In this document: one piece after another, positions 9,101 through 18,800 of the stretch
Numbering within the stretch: position 1 is the stretch's first letter
Layout of the letters: every line of letters starts with the position of its first letter
From: Phaeodactylibacter sp964397205
GTDB taxonomy: Bacteria; Bacteroidota; Bacteroidia; Chitinophagales; Saprospiraceae
Length of the DNA: 58,852 bases
Reading direction: 5' to 3'
NCBI GenBank assembly: GCA_964397205.1
Contig: CAYNIT010000002.1
Span: forward strand, 1-58,852
The notes under the pieces: model-generated
Database searches by the model: none
The model's input: only the letters and a program-made list of their open reading frames with translations
Told to the model about the DNA's origin: nothing
Made by a program: the position numbers and the translations under genes

Positions 9101-9294
9101 TGGCTAAAAAAGCCAATCGGTTTTACCGGCTGCTGGTCAATACGCCACAGGCACAGCTCCTCTTCACCGATAATCTGGTGGAAGCGCCGCAGGGCTCCCG
9201 CAGCCGGCTGGGGCGTATGCAGCTTTCGGGCCGCCTGGCCCTGCAGGGGCAAACCAAACAGCCAGGGACTTTTGCCTTATTCGAACTGCGCTAG
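6103..9294 (+). CDS. Polytopic GT-C-type glycosyltransferase (PMT/ArnT-like)
   Basis: 1063 residues from the ATG at 6103 (MTRSEHPAATGV); a longer in-frame start at 5971 lies inside the preceding gene. Many membrane segments are visible (for example WLYIGFSALWMLLILATYW, FALLLLGLAGLLYGWLLAA, LLGGAGLSLLLHTVL), arranged as in GT-C enzymes that use polyprenyl-phosphate sugars. The first loop after the early membrane segments includes LYMNTTHLISEYNALPQ. A charged soluble insert of about 120 residues (about 525-645, EKKGKTLFERISQKLEKRG...) interrupts the membrane core. The C-terminal ~130 residues are soluble (VGTHFNYHITRND, YVLFDLNTAGMD). The next genes are a DPM1-like GT2 and DUF2304, which supply and regulate lipid-linked sugar. 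The acceptor is unknown. Confidence 0.75.
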   Translation: MTRSEHPAATGVNRWLYIGFSALWMLLILATYWAFHPYYSLSLSEGINYDILLVLLLLCGGAQAWLQFSKRQYNGIMVYGFVLLLQGVTVALYGSKQDLFEGSALGSGLFFMGFNLMLHAALFAIILVMYSAGEMVVKRLSPWYARGSQRILSIAIGTSLVGFALLLLGLAGLLYGWLLAALFLALLALRWKPSLDFVKTALIKPIKKREENPLWQIPIYLLLISIAINGIYAIKLFPIGFDGAGLYMNTTHLISEYNALPQGGQAFNWQVFLSLGELLYGEMSLTMMMAHLSGLLCLFALYRLARLFLPRQMAWLAGALFYLSPAVNFHLTLDEKVDLGFLFISLSTLLLLLEYRLRLSGKKQLPQGQPLFQLAGRSITEQHLIWLLTGWLAGYAFGIKYTGIMSVFALLSYMAYQRAGAKAGMGTLALLLFLLFLTGVYQFGYLELGNTLPIAVAGLSLAAALPLSFFGWRGKKAALRSFAQSVALLAAGGFLVFSPWMGKHLLENKRLGLSALVEGKSPEPVVRVNLQEKKGKTLFERISQKLEKRGVELSPEQQRQTKAMIQEYQPQIDAFWRGELSEEEREKYIRQVRRRFEREVLTAQQIAQVGLSAVTGSGGPGVGEAALLESGKREEVKRYIGYESGFPLYLSLPYDASMNTNVRFLKYLDIGFLLLFFFPLLLFNWRGKWSLGKNAGLLVLLLLFWGISVFSLYANGTAAPTEVELRNAIESLANKHHAPFDGIVEGLFGSIQTAFIALMRPLQSLYASLSGWSFFLSLIGVLALSALGYGLIRERLSGLSRNFKAMLAFALSFAFFWLLLGSGIAWYAFPVWAILSIVLVYFIHKPERLAPAAPAFSRGLLLGGAGLSLLLHTVLNFMSTTEAESNASMRFQNAFVKYAATTSSKQEARFEFNPVIMELRKIINQDEESQVYRVGTHFNYHITRNDQRVYEDNQLGLFEEYTSSGGNPREFLSFLKRNGFRYVLFDLNTAGMDETPEQSLAKKANRFYRLLVNTPQAQLLFTDNLVEAPQGSRSRLGRMQLSGRLALQGQTKQPGTFALFELR

Positions 9295-9298
9295 CCTT

Positions 9299-9988
9299 AT
9301 GATCGAAAAAGCGGACATCAGCGTTGTTATCCCGGCCTTCAACGAGTCGGCAGCCATCGGGCCAGTCATCCAGCGGGTGCTGGACTGTGGCTTCGGCCGA
9401 GTGGTGGTGGTCAATGACGGCAGCCGGGACGACACCGCTGCGGTGGCTCAGCATGCGGGCGCCATCGTTCTGCACCACCTCATCAATCGGGGGGCGGGGG
9501 CAGCAGCGCAGACTGGCATTGCCTACGCGCGCCGGCGAGGGTTGCCCTATCTGGTGCAGATTGATGCGGATGGGCAGCATTACCCGGAGGACATCGGAGC
9601 AATGGCCGCGCGTATGGCAGCTACAGACTGTGACATCGTCATCGGCAGCCGATGGCTGGGCCGCAATACTGGCGTGCCGGCTACCCGGGTGGCCTACAAC
9701 CGGATTTCAAACTTATTCACCAATTTCTTTTGCCGCAGCAATTACACGGACTCGCAGTCGGGCATGCGCCTGCTCAACCGCCGGGCCATCGAAGCCCTGA
9801 ACCTGCACCTCGATGGTTTTGGCTACTGCAGCGAGATGATCGTTCAGGCAGAAGAGCAGAAGCTCACAATCGAGGAAGTGCCCATACGGGTAGCTTATAC
9901 CGAGTATTCTATGAGCAAGGGCCAGGACCTGCAGATGGGGGTGACTACCGCTATGAATTTGCTCTGGAAACTCATTTTTCAACGTTAG
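9299..9988 (+). CDS. Glycosyltransferase family 2, DPM1/polyprenyl-phosphate sugar synthase-like
   Basis: 229 residues from ATG 9299, four bases after the previous stop; an in-frame upstream ATG at 9035 lies inside the previous gene. The GT-A core begins at once (ISVVIPAFNESAAIGPVI), with VVVVNDGSRDDT and the metal/nucleotide motif QIDADGQHYPED. Later SDSQSGMRLLNRRAI-type residues (here TDSQSGMRL) and a GFGYCSEMI segment match bacterial DPM1-like enzymes that transfer a sugar from an NDP-sugar to polyprenyl phosphate. There is no C-terminal membrane helix; the next gene (DUF2304) is a small membrane protein usually paired with such enzymes. Likely it makes the lipid-linked donor for the GT-C protein upstream. 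Confidence 0.85.
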   Translation: MIEKADISVVIPAFNESAAIGPVIQRVLDCGFGRVVVVNDGSRDDTAAVAQHAGAIVLHHLINRGAGAAAQTGIAYARRRGLPYLVQIDADGQHYPEDIGAMAARMAATDCDIVIGSRWLGRNTGVPATRVAYNRISNLFTNFFCRSNYTDSQSGMRLLNRRAIEALNLHLDGFGYCSEMIVQAEEQKLTIEEVPIRVAYTEYSMSKGQDLQMGVTTAMNLLWKLIFQR

Positions 9989-10016
9989 CGATGAGGCGGC
10001 TTAAAAAACAATAGAT

Positions 10017-10364
10017 ATGAAGTACTTTCAGATAATCGTCCCAATCATCAGCTTACTCTTCATCTTCGGCTTGCTGCGCCGCTATTACCATACCCGCGCC
10101 AGCTGGCAGGAGGTGGCCGTAGGCAGCCTGTTTTGGCTGGGAGTGTTGCTGTTTGCCATTTTCCCGGATTACCTTTCGGTAAAAATCGCTCAGCTGTTCG
10201 GCATCGAGAGCAATGTCAACGCCATTATTTTCTTTTGCCTGGGGTTGATTTTTTTCTTCCAGTACAAACTTTTCTTCATGATCAAAAAGCAGCAGTCTGC
10301 CCTGACTGAGCTGGTGCGAAAGCTTTCCCTGGAAGAGCAGGATGCCTCCTCGGAAAGCAGCTGA
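10017..10364 (+). CDS. DUF2304 small membrane protein
   Basis: 115 residues with three hydrophobic segments (IIVPIISLLFIFGLL, VGSLFWLGVLLFAIFP, NAIIFFCLGLIFFFQYKLFF) followed by a charged cytoplasmic helix (KKQQSALTELVRKLSLEEQD). The length, topology and the FWLGVLLFAIFPD segment are typical of DUF2304, which occurs next to GT2 enzymes of the DPM1 type and may anchor or partner them. This matches its position directly after the GT2 gene. The biochemical role is unproven. Confidence 0.8.
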   Translation: MKYFQIIVPIISLLFIFGLLRRYYHTRASWQEVAVGSLFWLGVLLFAIFPDYLSVKIAQLFGIESNVNAIIFFCLGLIFFFQYKLFFMIKKQQSALTELVRKLSLEEQDASSESS

Positions 10365-10396
10365 GCAACAAGACTTATCTTAGCCAAAAATTGCCT

Positions 10397-11017
10397 ATGA
10401 AAATCATCTGCATCGGCCGCAACTACGCGGATCACGCCAAGGAACTCAACAACCCAGTCCCCCAACAGCCGGTGGTATTCATGAAGCCGCCCTCCGCGCT
10501 GCTGGCCAACAACAAACCGCTCTACTACCCAGAATTCACAAAAGAGCTGCACTACGAAGTGGAGCTGGTGCTCAAAATTGGCAAAAACGGCCGGCATGTG
10601 CAGCCGGAATTTGCCGAAGGCTACTATCCGGAGATTGGCCTGGGCATCGATTTTACCGCCCGCGACCTGCAGCAGCGCTGCAAAGAAAAAGGGCATCCCT
10701 GGGAAATTGCCAAAGGCTTCGACGGCTCCGCCCTCATCAGCAATTTTTTGCCTATAGAAGAATGCAACCGGCAGGCCATCGAGTTCAGCTTGCGCAAAAA
10801 CGGGGAGGAAGTGCAGCATGGCAATACCAAAGACTTGCTGTTTGGCTTCGAAGAACTCATCGTCTACCTCTCTCAATTCTTCAAACTGCAAATGGGCGAC
10901 CTGATCTACACTGGTACACCCCCCGGCGTGGGGCCGGTGCAAATCGGCGACCACCTCGAGGGCTTCCTGCACACCCGCAGGGAGGTGAAAAAAATGTTTC
11001 AATGCGACATAAAGTGA
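10397..11017 (+). CDS. Fumarylacetoacetate hydrolase (FAH) family protein, acylpyruvase-like
   Basis: 206 residues from ATG 10397 (MKIICIGRNYADHAKEL). It has the compact form of the family, as in FAHD1-type acylpyruvases and oxaloacetate decarboxylases. Metal-binding acidic residues are visible in LHYEVELVL (E-x-E) and in GLGIDFTARD (Asp); the substrate lid motif KPPSALL and the late GDLIYTGTPPGVGPV segment are family signatures. The likely reaction is hydrolysis or decarboxylation of a small 2-oxo acid in the cytoplasm; the exact substrate cannot be read from sequence. Weakly separated from the glycosyltransferase cluster, with 32 bases between stop and start. Confidence 0.88.
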   Translation: MKIICIGRNYADHAKELNNPVPQQPVVFMKPPSALLANNKPLYYPEFTKELHYEVELVLKIGKNGRHVQPEFAEGYYPEIGLGIDFTARDLQQRCKEKGHPWEIAKGFDGSALISNFLPIEECNRQAIEFSLRKNGEEVQHGNTKDLLFGFEELIVYLSQFFKLQMGDLIYTGTPPGVGPVQIGDHLEGFLHTRREVKKMFQCDIK

Positions 11018-11057
11018 GGTGCGAAAATTTAGAGCAGGCCGGCCCAATGGCTTGCGC

Positions 11058-11093
11058 CTAAAGGCTTTAGCGCTTCGCCCTGCGGGCTTCGCT
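11058..11093. repeat. Double hairpin upstream of metK
   Basis: Two adjacent inverted repeats occur in the leader between the FAH gene and metK. CTAAAG/CTTTAG is centred near 11064. AGCG...GCCC tgc GGGC..CGCT spans 11069-11093. Neither is followed by a T run. They could be a factor-dependent terminator for the upstream genes or a dispersed palindromic element; no known riboswitch fold is recognised. Confidence 0.4.
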
Positions 11094-11157
11094 ACCAGCA
11101 TTCCGCACTTCCTCCGCCATAAAGGCTCCCAAATGCCGCTTCTTTGAGAAGTATTCC

Positions 11158-11165
11158 TATTTTTG
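11158..11165 (+). promoter_or_regulatory. -7 box of the likely metK promoter
   Basis: TATTTTTG fits TAnnTTTG exactly, 61 bases before the metK ATG. No good -33 TTTG is present at the usual 19-21 base spacing; a TTTG at 11143 is too close. Supported by the -7 match only. Confidence 0.4.
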
Positions 11166-11225
11166 CAACGTTTTTGTCCGGCGAGGAAAGCAGCCGGCGT
11201 TAACCAAAAAACATACCTAAAGTTT

Positions 11226-12479
11226 ATGCCTTACTTATTCACTTCAGAATCCGTTTCAGAAGGACATCCCGATAAGATAGCCGATCAAATCAGCGACGCG
11301 CTGGTGGATCACTTCCTTGCTTTCGACCCCTCCTCAAAGGTCGCTTGCGAAACTTTGGTGACCACAGGCCAGGTCATACTGGCGGGGGAAGTAAAATCCG
11401 ATACTTACCTCGATGTGCAGCAGATCGCTCGCGATGTCATCAACCGAATTGGTTATACCAAGTCAGAATACATGTTCGATGCCCATTCCTGCGGGGTGCT
11501 TTCCGCCATCCACGAACAGTCTCCCGACATCAATCAGGGCGTAGAGCGCGAAGCCCCGGAAGAGCAGGGAGCCGGCGATCAGGGCATGATGTTTGGCTAC
11601 GCTACCAAAGAAACCGACAACTACATGCCGCTGGCCCTGGCCCTCTCCCACAAAATACTGCAAGAGCTGGCCGCCATCCGCAAATCGGGCGACATCATGA
11701 CCTACCTCCGCCCTGACTCCAAAGCACAGGTCACCATCGAATACTCCGATGACAATACGCCGCAGCGCATTGACACCATCGTAGTCTCCACTCAGCACGA
11801 TGACTTCGACAAAGACGACCGTATGCTGGCCAAAATCCGCGGCGACATCGTCAATATCGTCATCCCACGCGTCAAGGATCAGCTCAAGCCAGAATTGCAC
11901 AGCCTCTTCGACGACAACATCAAGTACCACATCAACCCCACCGGCAAGTTCGTCATCGGCGGCCCGCACGGCGATGCCGGGCTGACCGGCCGCAAGATCA
12001 TCGTAGACACCTACGGCGGCCACGGCGGCCACGGCGGCGGCGCTTTCTCCGGCAAGGACCCATCCAAAGTAGACCGCTCGGCTGCCTACGCTACCCGCCA
12101 CATCGCGAAAAACCTGGTAGCCGCCGGGGTCTGCGGCGAAGCACTGGTGCAGGTCTCCTACGCCATCGGGGTAGCCGCTCCGACCAACGTATACATCAAT
12201 ACCTACGGCTCCGCCAATGTGCAGATGAGCGATAGCGAAATTGCTAAAAAAGTAGAGGAAGTCTTCGACATGCGCCCCTACGCCATCGAGCAGCGCCTTA
12301 ACCTGCGCACGCCCATTTACTCTGAGACAGCCGCCTACGGCCACATGGGCCGCGAGCCACAGAAGAAAACCGCCCGCTTTTCCGACAGCTCTGGCCGCTA
12401 CAAAGAGGTACAGGTGGAAACCTTCCCCTGGGAAAAGCTGGACTATGTAGACAAGGTGAAAGCAGCCTTTGGCCTGTAA
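11226..12479 (+). CDS. metK: S-adenosylmethionine synthase
   Basis: 417 residues from ATG 11226 (MPYLFTSESVSEGHPDK); the ORF is open further upstream, but this is the conserved N-terminus. It forms S-adenosylmethionine from methionine and ATP in the cytoplasm. Signatures: SEGHPDKIADQISDA at the start (active-site His and Asp), the hexapeptide-like GAGDQGMMFGYA, the P-loop-like GGGAFSGKDPSKVDRSAAY, and the end GHMGREP. It has the somewhat longer form common in Bacteroidota, with an insertion around residues 190-230. It is followed at once by a strong hairpin terminator, so it is probably transcribed alone. Confidence 0.97.
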   Translation: MPYLFTSESVSEGHPDKIADQISDALVDHFLAFDPSSKVACETLVTTGQVILAGEVKSDTYLDVQQIARDVINRIGYTKSEYMFDAHSCGVLSAIHEQSPDINQGVEREAPEEQGAGDQGMMFGYATKETDNYMPLALALSHKILQELAAIRKSGDIMTYLRPDSKAQVTIEYSDDNTPQRIDTIVVSTQHDDFDKDDRMLAKIRGDIVNIVIPRVKDQLKPELHSLFDDNIKYHINPTGKFVIGGPHGDAGLTGRKIIVDTYGGHGGHGGGAFSGKDPSKVDRSAAYATRHIAKNLVAAGVCGEALVQVSYAIGVAAPTNVYINTYGSANVQMSDSEIAKKVEEVFDMRPYAIEQRLNLRTPIYSETAAYGHMGREPQKKTARFSDSSGRYKEVQVETFPWEKLDYVDKVKAAFGL

Positions 12480-12501
12480 ATCAGAGCTGAGAAGATCGCG
12501 A

Positions 12502-12539
12502 AATAGCCCCGCCCTCCGGCAGGAGAAGGCGGGGCTATT
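12502..12539 (+). terminator. Terminator hairpin after metK
   Basis: A perfect 12-base stem (AATAGCCCCGCC at 12502-12513, GGCGGGGCTATT at 12528-12539) with a 14-base loop starts 22 bases after the metK stop. The following bases (GTTTGT) are only mildly T-rich. Confidence 0.7.
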
Positions 12540-12638
12540 GGTTTGTATACTTGGCCATACCCCTCGCTAATTGAAAGAGGTTGTTCTGCTTCCAAAGGGG
12601 CAACATCCGGCCTAAGTCAACGGCTGAGCTATTTGACA

Positions 12639-12881
12639 ATGACGGGATGGTGCACTACGCCACTCCGGGTCCACACGCGCAACCGGCAGCTGTCTGCTTA
12701 CCAGAAGCAGTCCAACAACAATTTCCTCAGGATCATCACCAAGCTGCATAAACTGCAGCTGCGGCAGCCCCGCTTGTCCAATTCCGAGTACCTAAGCGCC
12801 TTGAGCAACCTGCAAAAAGAACTAGAAGCCCTGCAAGCTGTCGCCAACAAAAGCTGGCTGATAAAGAAAATGGCCGTCTAA
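12639..12881 (+). CDS. Small hypothetical protein
   Basis: An ORF open from about 12543 and ending at 12881. The ATG at 12639 gives 80 residues (MTGWCTTPLRV...). The last 55 residues are regular, basic and helical (NNNFLRIITKLHKLQLRQPR, then SALSNLQKELEALQAV), which looks more like a real protein end than a chance frame; the first part does not. It could be a small gene or the remnant of a larger one. It is convergent with the giant gene, with three bases between the stops. No family recognised. Confidence 0.35.
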   Translation: MTGWCTTPLRVHTRNRQLSAYQKQSNNNFLRIITKLHKLQLRQPRLSNSEYLSALSNLQKELEALQAVANKSWLIKKMAV

Positions 12882-12884
12882 GCG

Positions 12885-15800
12885 CTACCGCATCAGCAGC
12901 ACCTCTCCTTTGAACAAGGCTGTCTCCCCGTCTACAAACTCTACTTCGGCTTGCCAAACGAAGACCGCGCCATTCATAAGCTCGCCGCGGAAGCTGCCGT
13001 CCCAGCCGAAGTCCGGGTCATTGGCAGGTGCATTGCGCACGAAGAAGACCGGCTCCCCCCATCGGTTGTAGACCTCAAAGAAATTGATGTTGACAACCTC
13101 CGGGCCGGATTGGAGGAAGAACACATCATTGCTGTTGTCGCCATTCGGGGAGAAGGCATTCGGTGCGTATACCTGGCGGCTCTTGTCCAGGAATATCCGC
13201 AGCTCATCCGAAGCGGTGCAGCCATTGGAATCGGCAATTTCTATGGTATACAATCCGGAAGTGGAAGGCATCAATTCCGGGGACGGGCAATCCGCGCAAG
13301 ACAGGCTGTCCGGGCCGGACCAGCGCAGCTGCTGCAGCTCGCTTACCGGAATAGCGGTAGCGGCAAGCAGTTGAAGGCGTTCTCCCAACGATACGTCGCG
13401 ATCGGGGCCAGCATCCACCCAGAGGTCATTGCCTTCTTTTAACTCGATGCTCAGCTCGTACTCGCAGCCGATGGCATCCTGCACAGCCAGGCTGTAGGTG
13501 CCGGCACCTAAACCCGCAAACTGGGTCTCGGCATTGTAGGGCTGCCCGTTGAAACTGTAAAGGTAAGGGCTTGTGCCACCCTCTACCCCAAGTATGGCAA
13601 TGCTGCCGTCTTCATCTCCAAAGCAAGTCGGGCCATCCGACTCAGTGAGCAGCGCCTCGGGAGCGGCACTGTTTTCATTAACTTCCACAGCGGCCACACT
13701 TTCGCATTGATTGTCTTGATTGGTTACAATCAGAAGATAAGTACCCGATTCGCTCGCGCTCAGGCTCAAGCCGTCGCCTACTATATTGTCCGGCGTTTCA
13801 AATGCCCACTCCTGGGTGAAATTAACGCCAGTGGAAGAGCCGGAGCCGTCTAACGTAACTGTAGGGGACAAGCAGTCGATGGACCGGTCCGGGCCGGCAT
13901 CCGCCAGCGGGGGGGTAGTGTTCTCGGTAACCAGGGCTGAATCCCGGGATTGGCAACCGTTCTGCAAGTTGAGCAGCGTGAGGAAATGCCAGCCCGGGCT
14001 GCTTACCTCGCAAGTGGGGCCAGTGCTGATCAACTGCCCGGCTTCGTCCTGCCATTCGTAGTACAAAGCTTCCCCCTGACTGGAACCTGACCCGTCCAGC
14101 AGCACGCTGGTTTGGGCGCAGTCGAGCCGCTGCGACGGGCCCGCCTCCGCGGCAGGAGTGGCGTAGTCCTCTGTGATGGTGATGCTTTCCCTCCGGCGGC
14201 AACCGTTGCGGGCGTCGGCAATTTCCAGGAAGTAGGTGCCGCTCTGCTCTACTGTCAGTGTATCGGTGCCAGTAGCGATCAATTGCTCAGCGTTGTCGTA
14301 CCAGGTAAAGCTGAAGTCTGGCCCGCTATCCGAGGCGCTGCCGTCGATCAGAACGGAAGCGGTCGCACAATCCAGGGTATCATCAGCGCTGAGCAGCACG
14401 GAGGGCAGATCAGTGTCTTGGGTTACCTCGACGGTTGCTGGCATCGATACGCAGCCGTGCAGGGTATCCCTTACTAGCAATTGGTAAGTGCCCGGGCTCT
14501 CGACTTCCGGATAGAGCGCCTGTTCGTTGTCAGCTGTTATGCCAGGGCCCTGCCATTGGTAGGTGAAATCGGGCCCGGTGACGGTACCCGGCCCGCCCAG
14601 GGTGAGAGCCGTTTGTTCGCAGGTCAGAGCAGCACCCGAGCCGGCATCCGCCTGGGGAAGAGGGATCTCTTCCACCAGCAGGCTTTCCAGGGCCTGGCAG
14701 CCGTTGTCGTCGGTGACCTCTAGCGCGTAGGGCCCGGGGGCTCCCACACTGAGCTCATTGCCTGTACTGCCGTCGCTCCACTCGTAAGCGGCAAAGCCTT
14801 CCGGCCCGGCCAGCAAGGTGGTGCTGCCCTGGCAAAAGTAAGTCTGGCCGCTGATGTCGAATTCGGGCAGAGGGTATTCCTCTACCTCCCTACTGGCAGT
14901 GGCTTGGCAGCCGTTGGTATCGGTAATGGTTACCGAATAGGTGCCGGGCTGCTGTACGCTGATACTGGGCTCAAAGCTGCCCTGCGACCAGTCGTAGGTG
15001 CTGATGCCGTCTCCGTTGACGGCCAACTCAGCCGATTCCCCCTGGCAGAAGCCTGCCGCTCCGTCGATATCAATCACAGTTTGCGCGTAAACGTCAACTT
15101 CTACGCTCGTTTCTCCGCTACAGCCGGAGGCATCGGTTACGGTCACCGCATAGGTGCCCGGCTCGCTGACTTGCAGCCGGGTGCCCTGACTGCCGGTGGA
15201 CCAGTTGTACTCGGTGAAGCCGGAGCCAGCGCTGAGTTCCGTGCTGCTGCCCGGACAAAAGGCGAGGGCACCGGAGATGACCGGGCTGAGTTCTGCCTGT
15301 TCGCTAACTTCCACCTCGGCGGAATTGACACAGCCATTCTCATCGGTTACGGTCAAGCTGTAGTTGCCTTCCTGGCTGACCTGAAGCTCGGGCTCGGTGC
15401 TGCCGTCCGACCATAGGTATTCATCGTAAGTGTCTCCCGCATTCAGCACGGCAAAGCCGCCTGGGCAAAAGGCGGTGGAACCGCCGATGGTGACGTTCGG
15501 CAGCGGGTTTTCGGTAAGTTGAAAACTATTGGACGCTATGCAGCCATTGGCATCCGTTACAGTGAGGCGGTAGAGGCCACCTTCGCTGGTGTTGATGCTG
15601 GGGGTATTGGCTCCGTTGGACCACTCATAGGCCGCAAAGCCTGGGTCGGCTTGCAATTCAGCTGTGCTGCTCTGGCAGAAGCCTGACGGCCCGTCTATGG
15701 CGGGCTTTTCAACCTCAAATACATCGAGGCTGACGCTGCTGCTGCTGGTACAGCCGTTGGCATCCGTTACTGTCAAGCTGTAGTTGCCTGGCTCTTGCAC

Positions 15801-18800
15801 CGTTATGTCGGGCGCCGTTTGATTGCTGCTCCAAAGGTAATTGGCAAAACCGCTTTCGGCCTGTAGGGAGGCGCTCCCTTCCGGGCAGAAAGCTGCGGGC
15901 GCATCGATCTGTGGCACCTCTGTGTCGTAAAGGCTTACTTCAAGGGTTGTGCTGCCGGTGCAACCCCACTCATTGCTTACGGTAAGCGTGAGGTCACCGG
16001 CCTCGCTTATCGTCACGGAAGAGGTAGCGGCCCCGCCCGTCCAGAGGTAGCTGCTGTAGTTTTGATCGGCGTTTAGGGTAGTGGAATCGCCGGGGCAGAA
16101 TTGGGGGGTGCCAATTATGGAAGGCTCGGGTAGCGGAACGGCCTCTAGTTCAAAATCGGCTGTCCCCTGGCAGCCGTTGGCATCAGTCACGCTTAGGGTG
16201 TAGGTGCCGCCTGTGGCAACGCTTATGCTGCTGCTGCTGTCTTGAGTGTTCCATTGGTAATCTTGGAAGCCGGCTGCGCCAACCAGGAAGGTACTGCTGC
16301 CAGCGCAAAACTGCTCCGGCCCGCTGATGGTGGGTTCGGGCAGCGGATTTTCTACGACAGTTGCTGAAGTTGAAGCCGTGCAACCATTGCCATCGGTAAC
16401 GGTGAGCAGCACCTCGCCAGGAGTATCAATGAGGGCAGTGGGGCCGTTGCTGCCGTCCGACCAGGCGTAGGCGGCGTAAGCACCATCGCTCTGTAGTACC
16501 GTGCTTTCCCCTGCACAGTACGCCAGCGCTCCTTCAATGGCGGGGGCTGGGCGGTCCAACAGTTGGGTTGTAACTGTGTCTGCGCCGGCGCAGCCGTTTT
16601 CATCGATAACGTTTATCGAAAAGTTGCCAGCTTGGTTTACTACAATGGAGGGAGTGCTGGCCCCATTGGACCAATTGTAGCTGGCGTAGCCGGTGGATAG
16701 GCTGAGCGTGCTGCTGTCTTGCGGGCAGAAGCTAAAGGCACCCTCGATCTGTGGCTCGGGCAGTGGCAGCTCCTCTACCTGAACGCTGGTACTAGCTTGG
16801 CATCCATTGGCATCCGTTACGGTCAGGCTATAGGAGCCCGGCTGTTCGGCAGTCAGCCCGGCAGTAGTGCTGGAGTCACTCCACAGGTAAGCCGAAAATC
16901 CGGGCGCGGCGCTCAGGCTGGTGCTGCTGCCGGCGCAGAAAGCCGGAGTGCCTTCGATCGTAGCCTCTGGCAGCTCATTTTCAGTTACCATGATGCTTTG
17001 CTGTCCCTGGCAGCCGTTGGCATCCACCACCGTGAGGCTGTAGGTGCCTGCTGTGTCTACCGTTATGGCTGGGCCGGCGGCACCATTAGACCAGCTGTAG
17101 GTTTCATAGCCTATCTCGCCCGCGAGGGTAATGCTTTCTCCGCTGCAGAAAGAGGAGGGGCCATTGATTTGCGGAAGCAGCTCCTCCACTTCCTCTACGC
17201 TTACGGTATCCGAGTTGGCGCAGTTGTTGCTGTCTTCCACGGTCACGGAATAATCGCCGGGGGTGCTCACGGATATACTGGGGCTGCTGCTGCCGTCCGA
17301 CCAGGCATAGCCAAGCCCGGCGGGGGCGCTGAGGGTAGTGCTGCCGTCCGCGCAAAAGCTGAGCAGTCCCTGGATTTCGGCATCGGGTAAGGGGTTGACG
17401 GACAGTTCTACGCTGGCGTTGTTCTGGCAGCCGTTGGCATCTGTTACGGTAAGGGCATAGGTGCCGGCGCTATCTGGATAGATAGCGCTGCTATTGCTGC
17501 CGTTGCTCCACTGATAGCTGGCTAAGCCGGCGGGGCCTTCTAAAGTAGCAGAGCTGCCGGCGCAAAACTCTAAAGCGCCACTGATGCTGGCCGAAGGATT
17601 AGGGGTTACTTCCAGCTGTGTCTCTGCTGTGCCGCTGCATCCGTTCAAATCGGTAACAGTTAGGGTGTAGTTGCCGCTGCTGCTTACCGTAGTGCTGGGA
17701 TCCGTACTAGCATTGCTCCACTGAAAACTTAAGTAGGTACCGCCACTAGCGGTGAGTTCAGCGGTATCGCCCTCGCAGATGGAAGCAGGGCCTTCAATAA
17801 CGGGCGTGGGCGGTTCGTACATCTCGACCTCTACGCTGGTGCTGCCTTCACAGCCGTTGTTGTCGGTGACGGAGAGGCTGTAGGTTCCGCCAACCAAGAC
17901 TTCCGTAGCAACACCATCGCTGCCGTCGGACCACAGGTATGCATCGTAGCCGGGGGTGGTGGAAAGGGTGGCGGACGTTCCCCCGCAGAATCCAGCCGGT
18001 GCCGTTATGGCAGGTTGGGGCAAGGGGTTTTCTGTAATCGTCACGCTGGCTGTACCGGTACAGCCTTCGGCATTTTCTACGGTTACCTCATAGAGCCCTG
18101 GCTGGTCCGCTAGAATGCTGCTGCCCGACTGCGCGTTGGACCAATTGACAGAGGTGTAGCTGCCCGATACGCTCAGCTGAGCTGCGCCGCCGGCACAGTA
18201 CTCGGTGGGCCCTTCGATGAGCGGGCTGGGAGAGGGGGCCTGCCCTACGGTAAAGCTGGTTTCTCCTTCGCACCCACTGGCGTTGGTCACGGTAAGGCTG
18301 TAAACGCCTGGCGCTAATACGGATTGGGTATGGGTGACTGAACCTGCGCTCCATTGGTAGGAAGAAAAACCTGGCGCTGTTGCTAAAGTGGCGACAGCAT
18401 CCGGGCAAATCTGATCGGGCCCCGCTATTTCTGCAACCGGAGTGGGGGCCAGGTTCAGGTTAACATTTGCTGTACCCTCGCATCCGCTGCTATTGGTAAC
18501 CGTTACGGAAATCGTGCCGGGCGCAGATACTTCAATACTTGGGGCTGTGCTGCCGGTAGACCAGGCGTAGGATTCATAAGTTTGGCCAAGCGTCAGGGTA
18601 GTACCGCTGCCCTCGCAGAAGGTGGTATTGCCCTCAATAACCGGAGAGGGCGGGAGAGCCTCGGCTACAGTATAGGTGGAAACCAGCTCGCATCCGTCTA
18701 TGTCAGTCACCGTCAGCGAAAAGGTGCCGGGGCTGGAAATGGGGGCAGTTGCAACAGTGGAGCCGGTAGACCAAAGGTAACTGGCGTAGCCGGAGGTAGC

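Noticed and set aside
11463..12344. 293-residue minus-strand ORF over metK
   Set aside because: Val/Gly/Asp-rich mirror of metK codons, without any family features.
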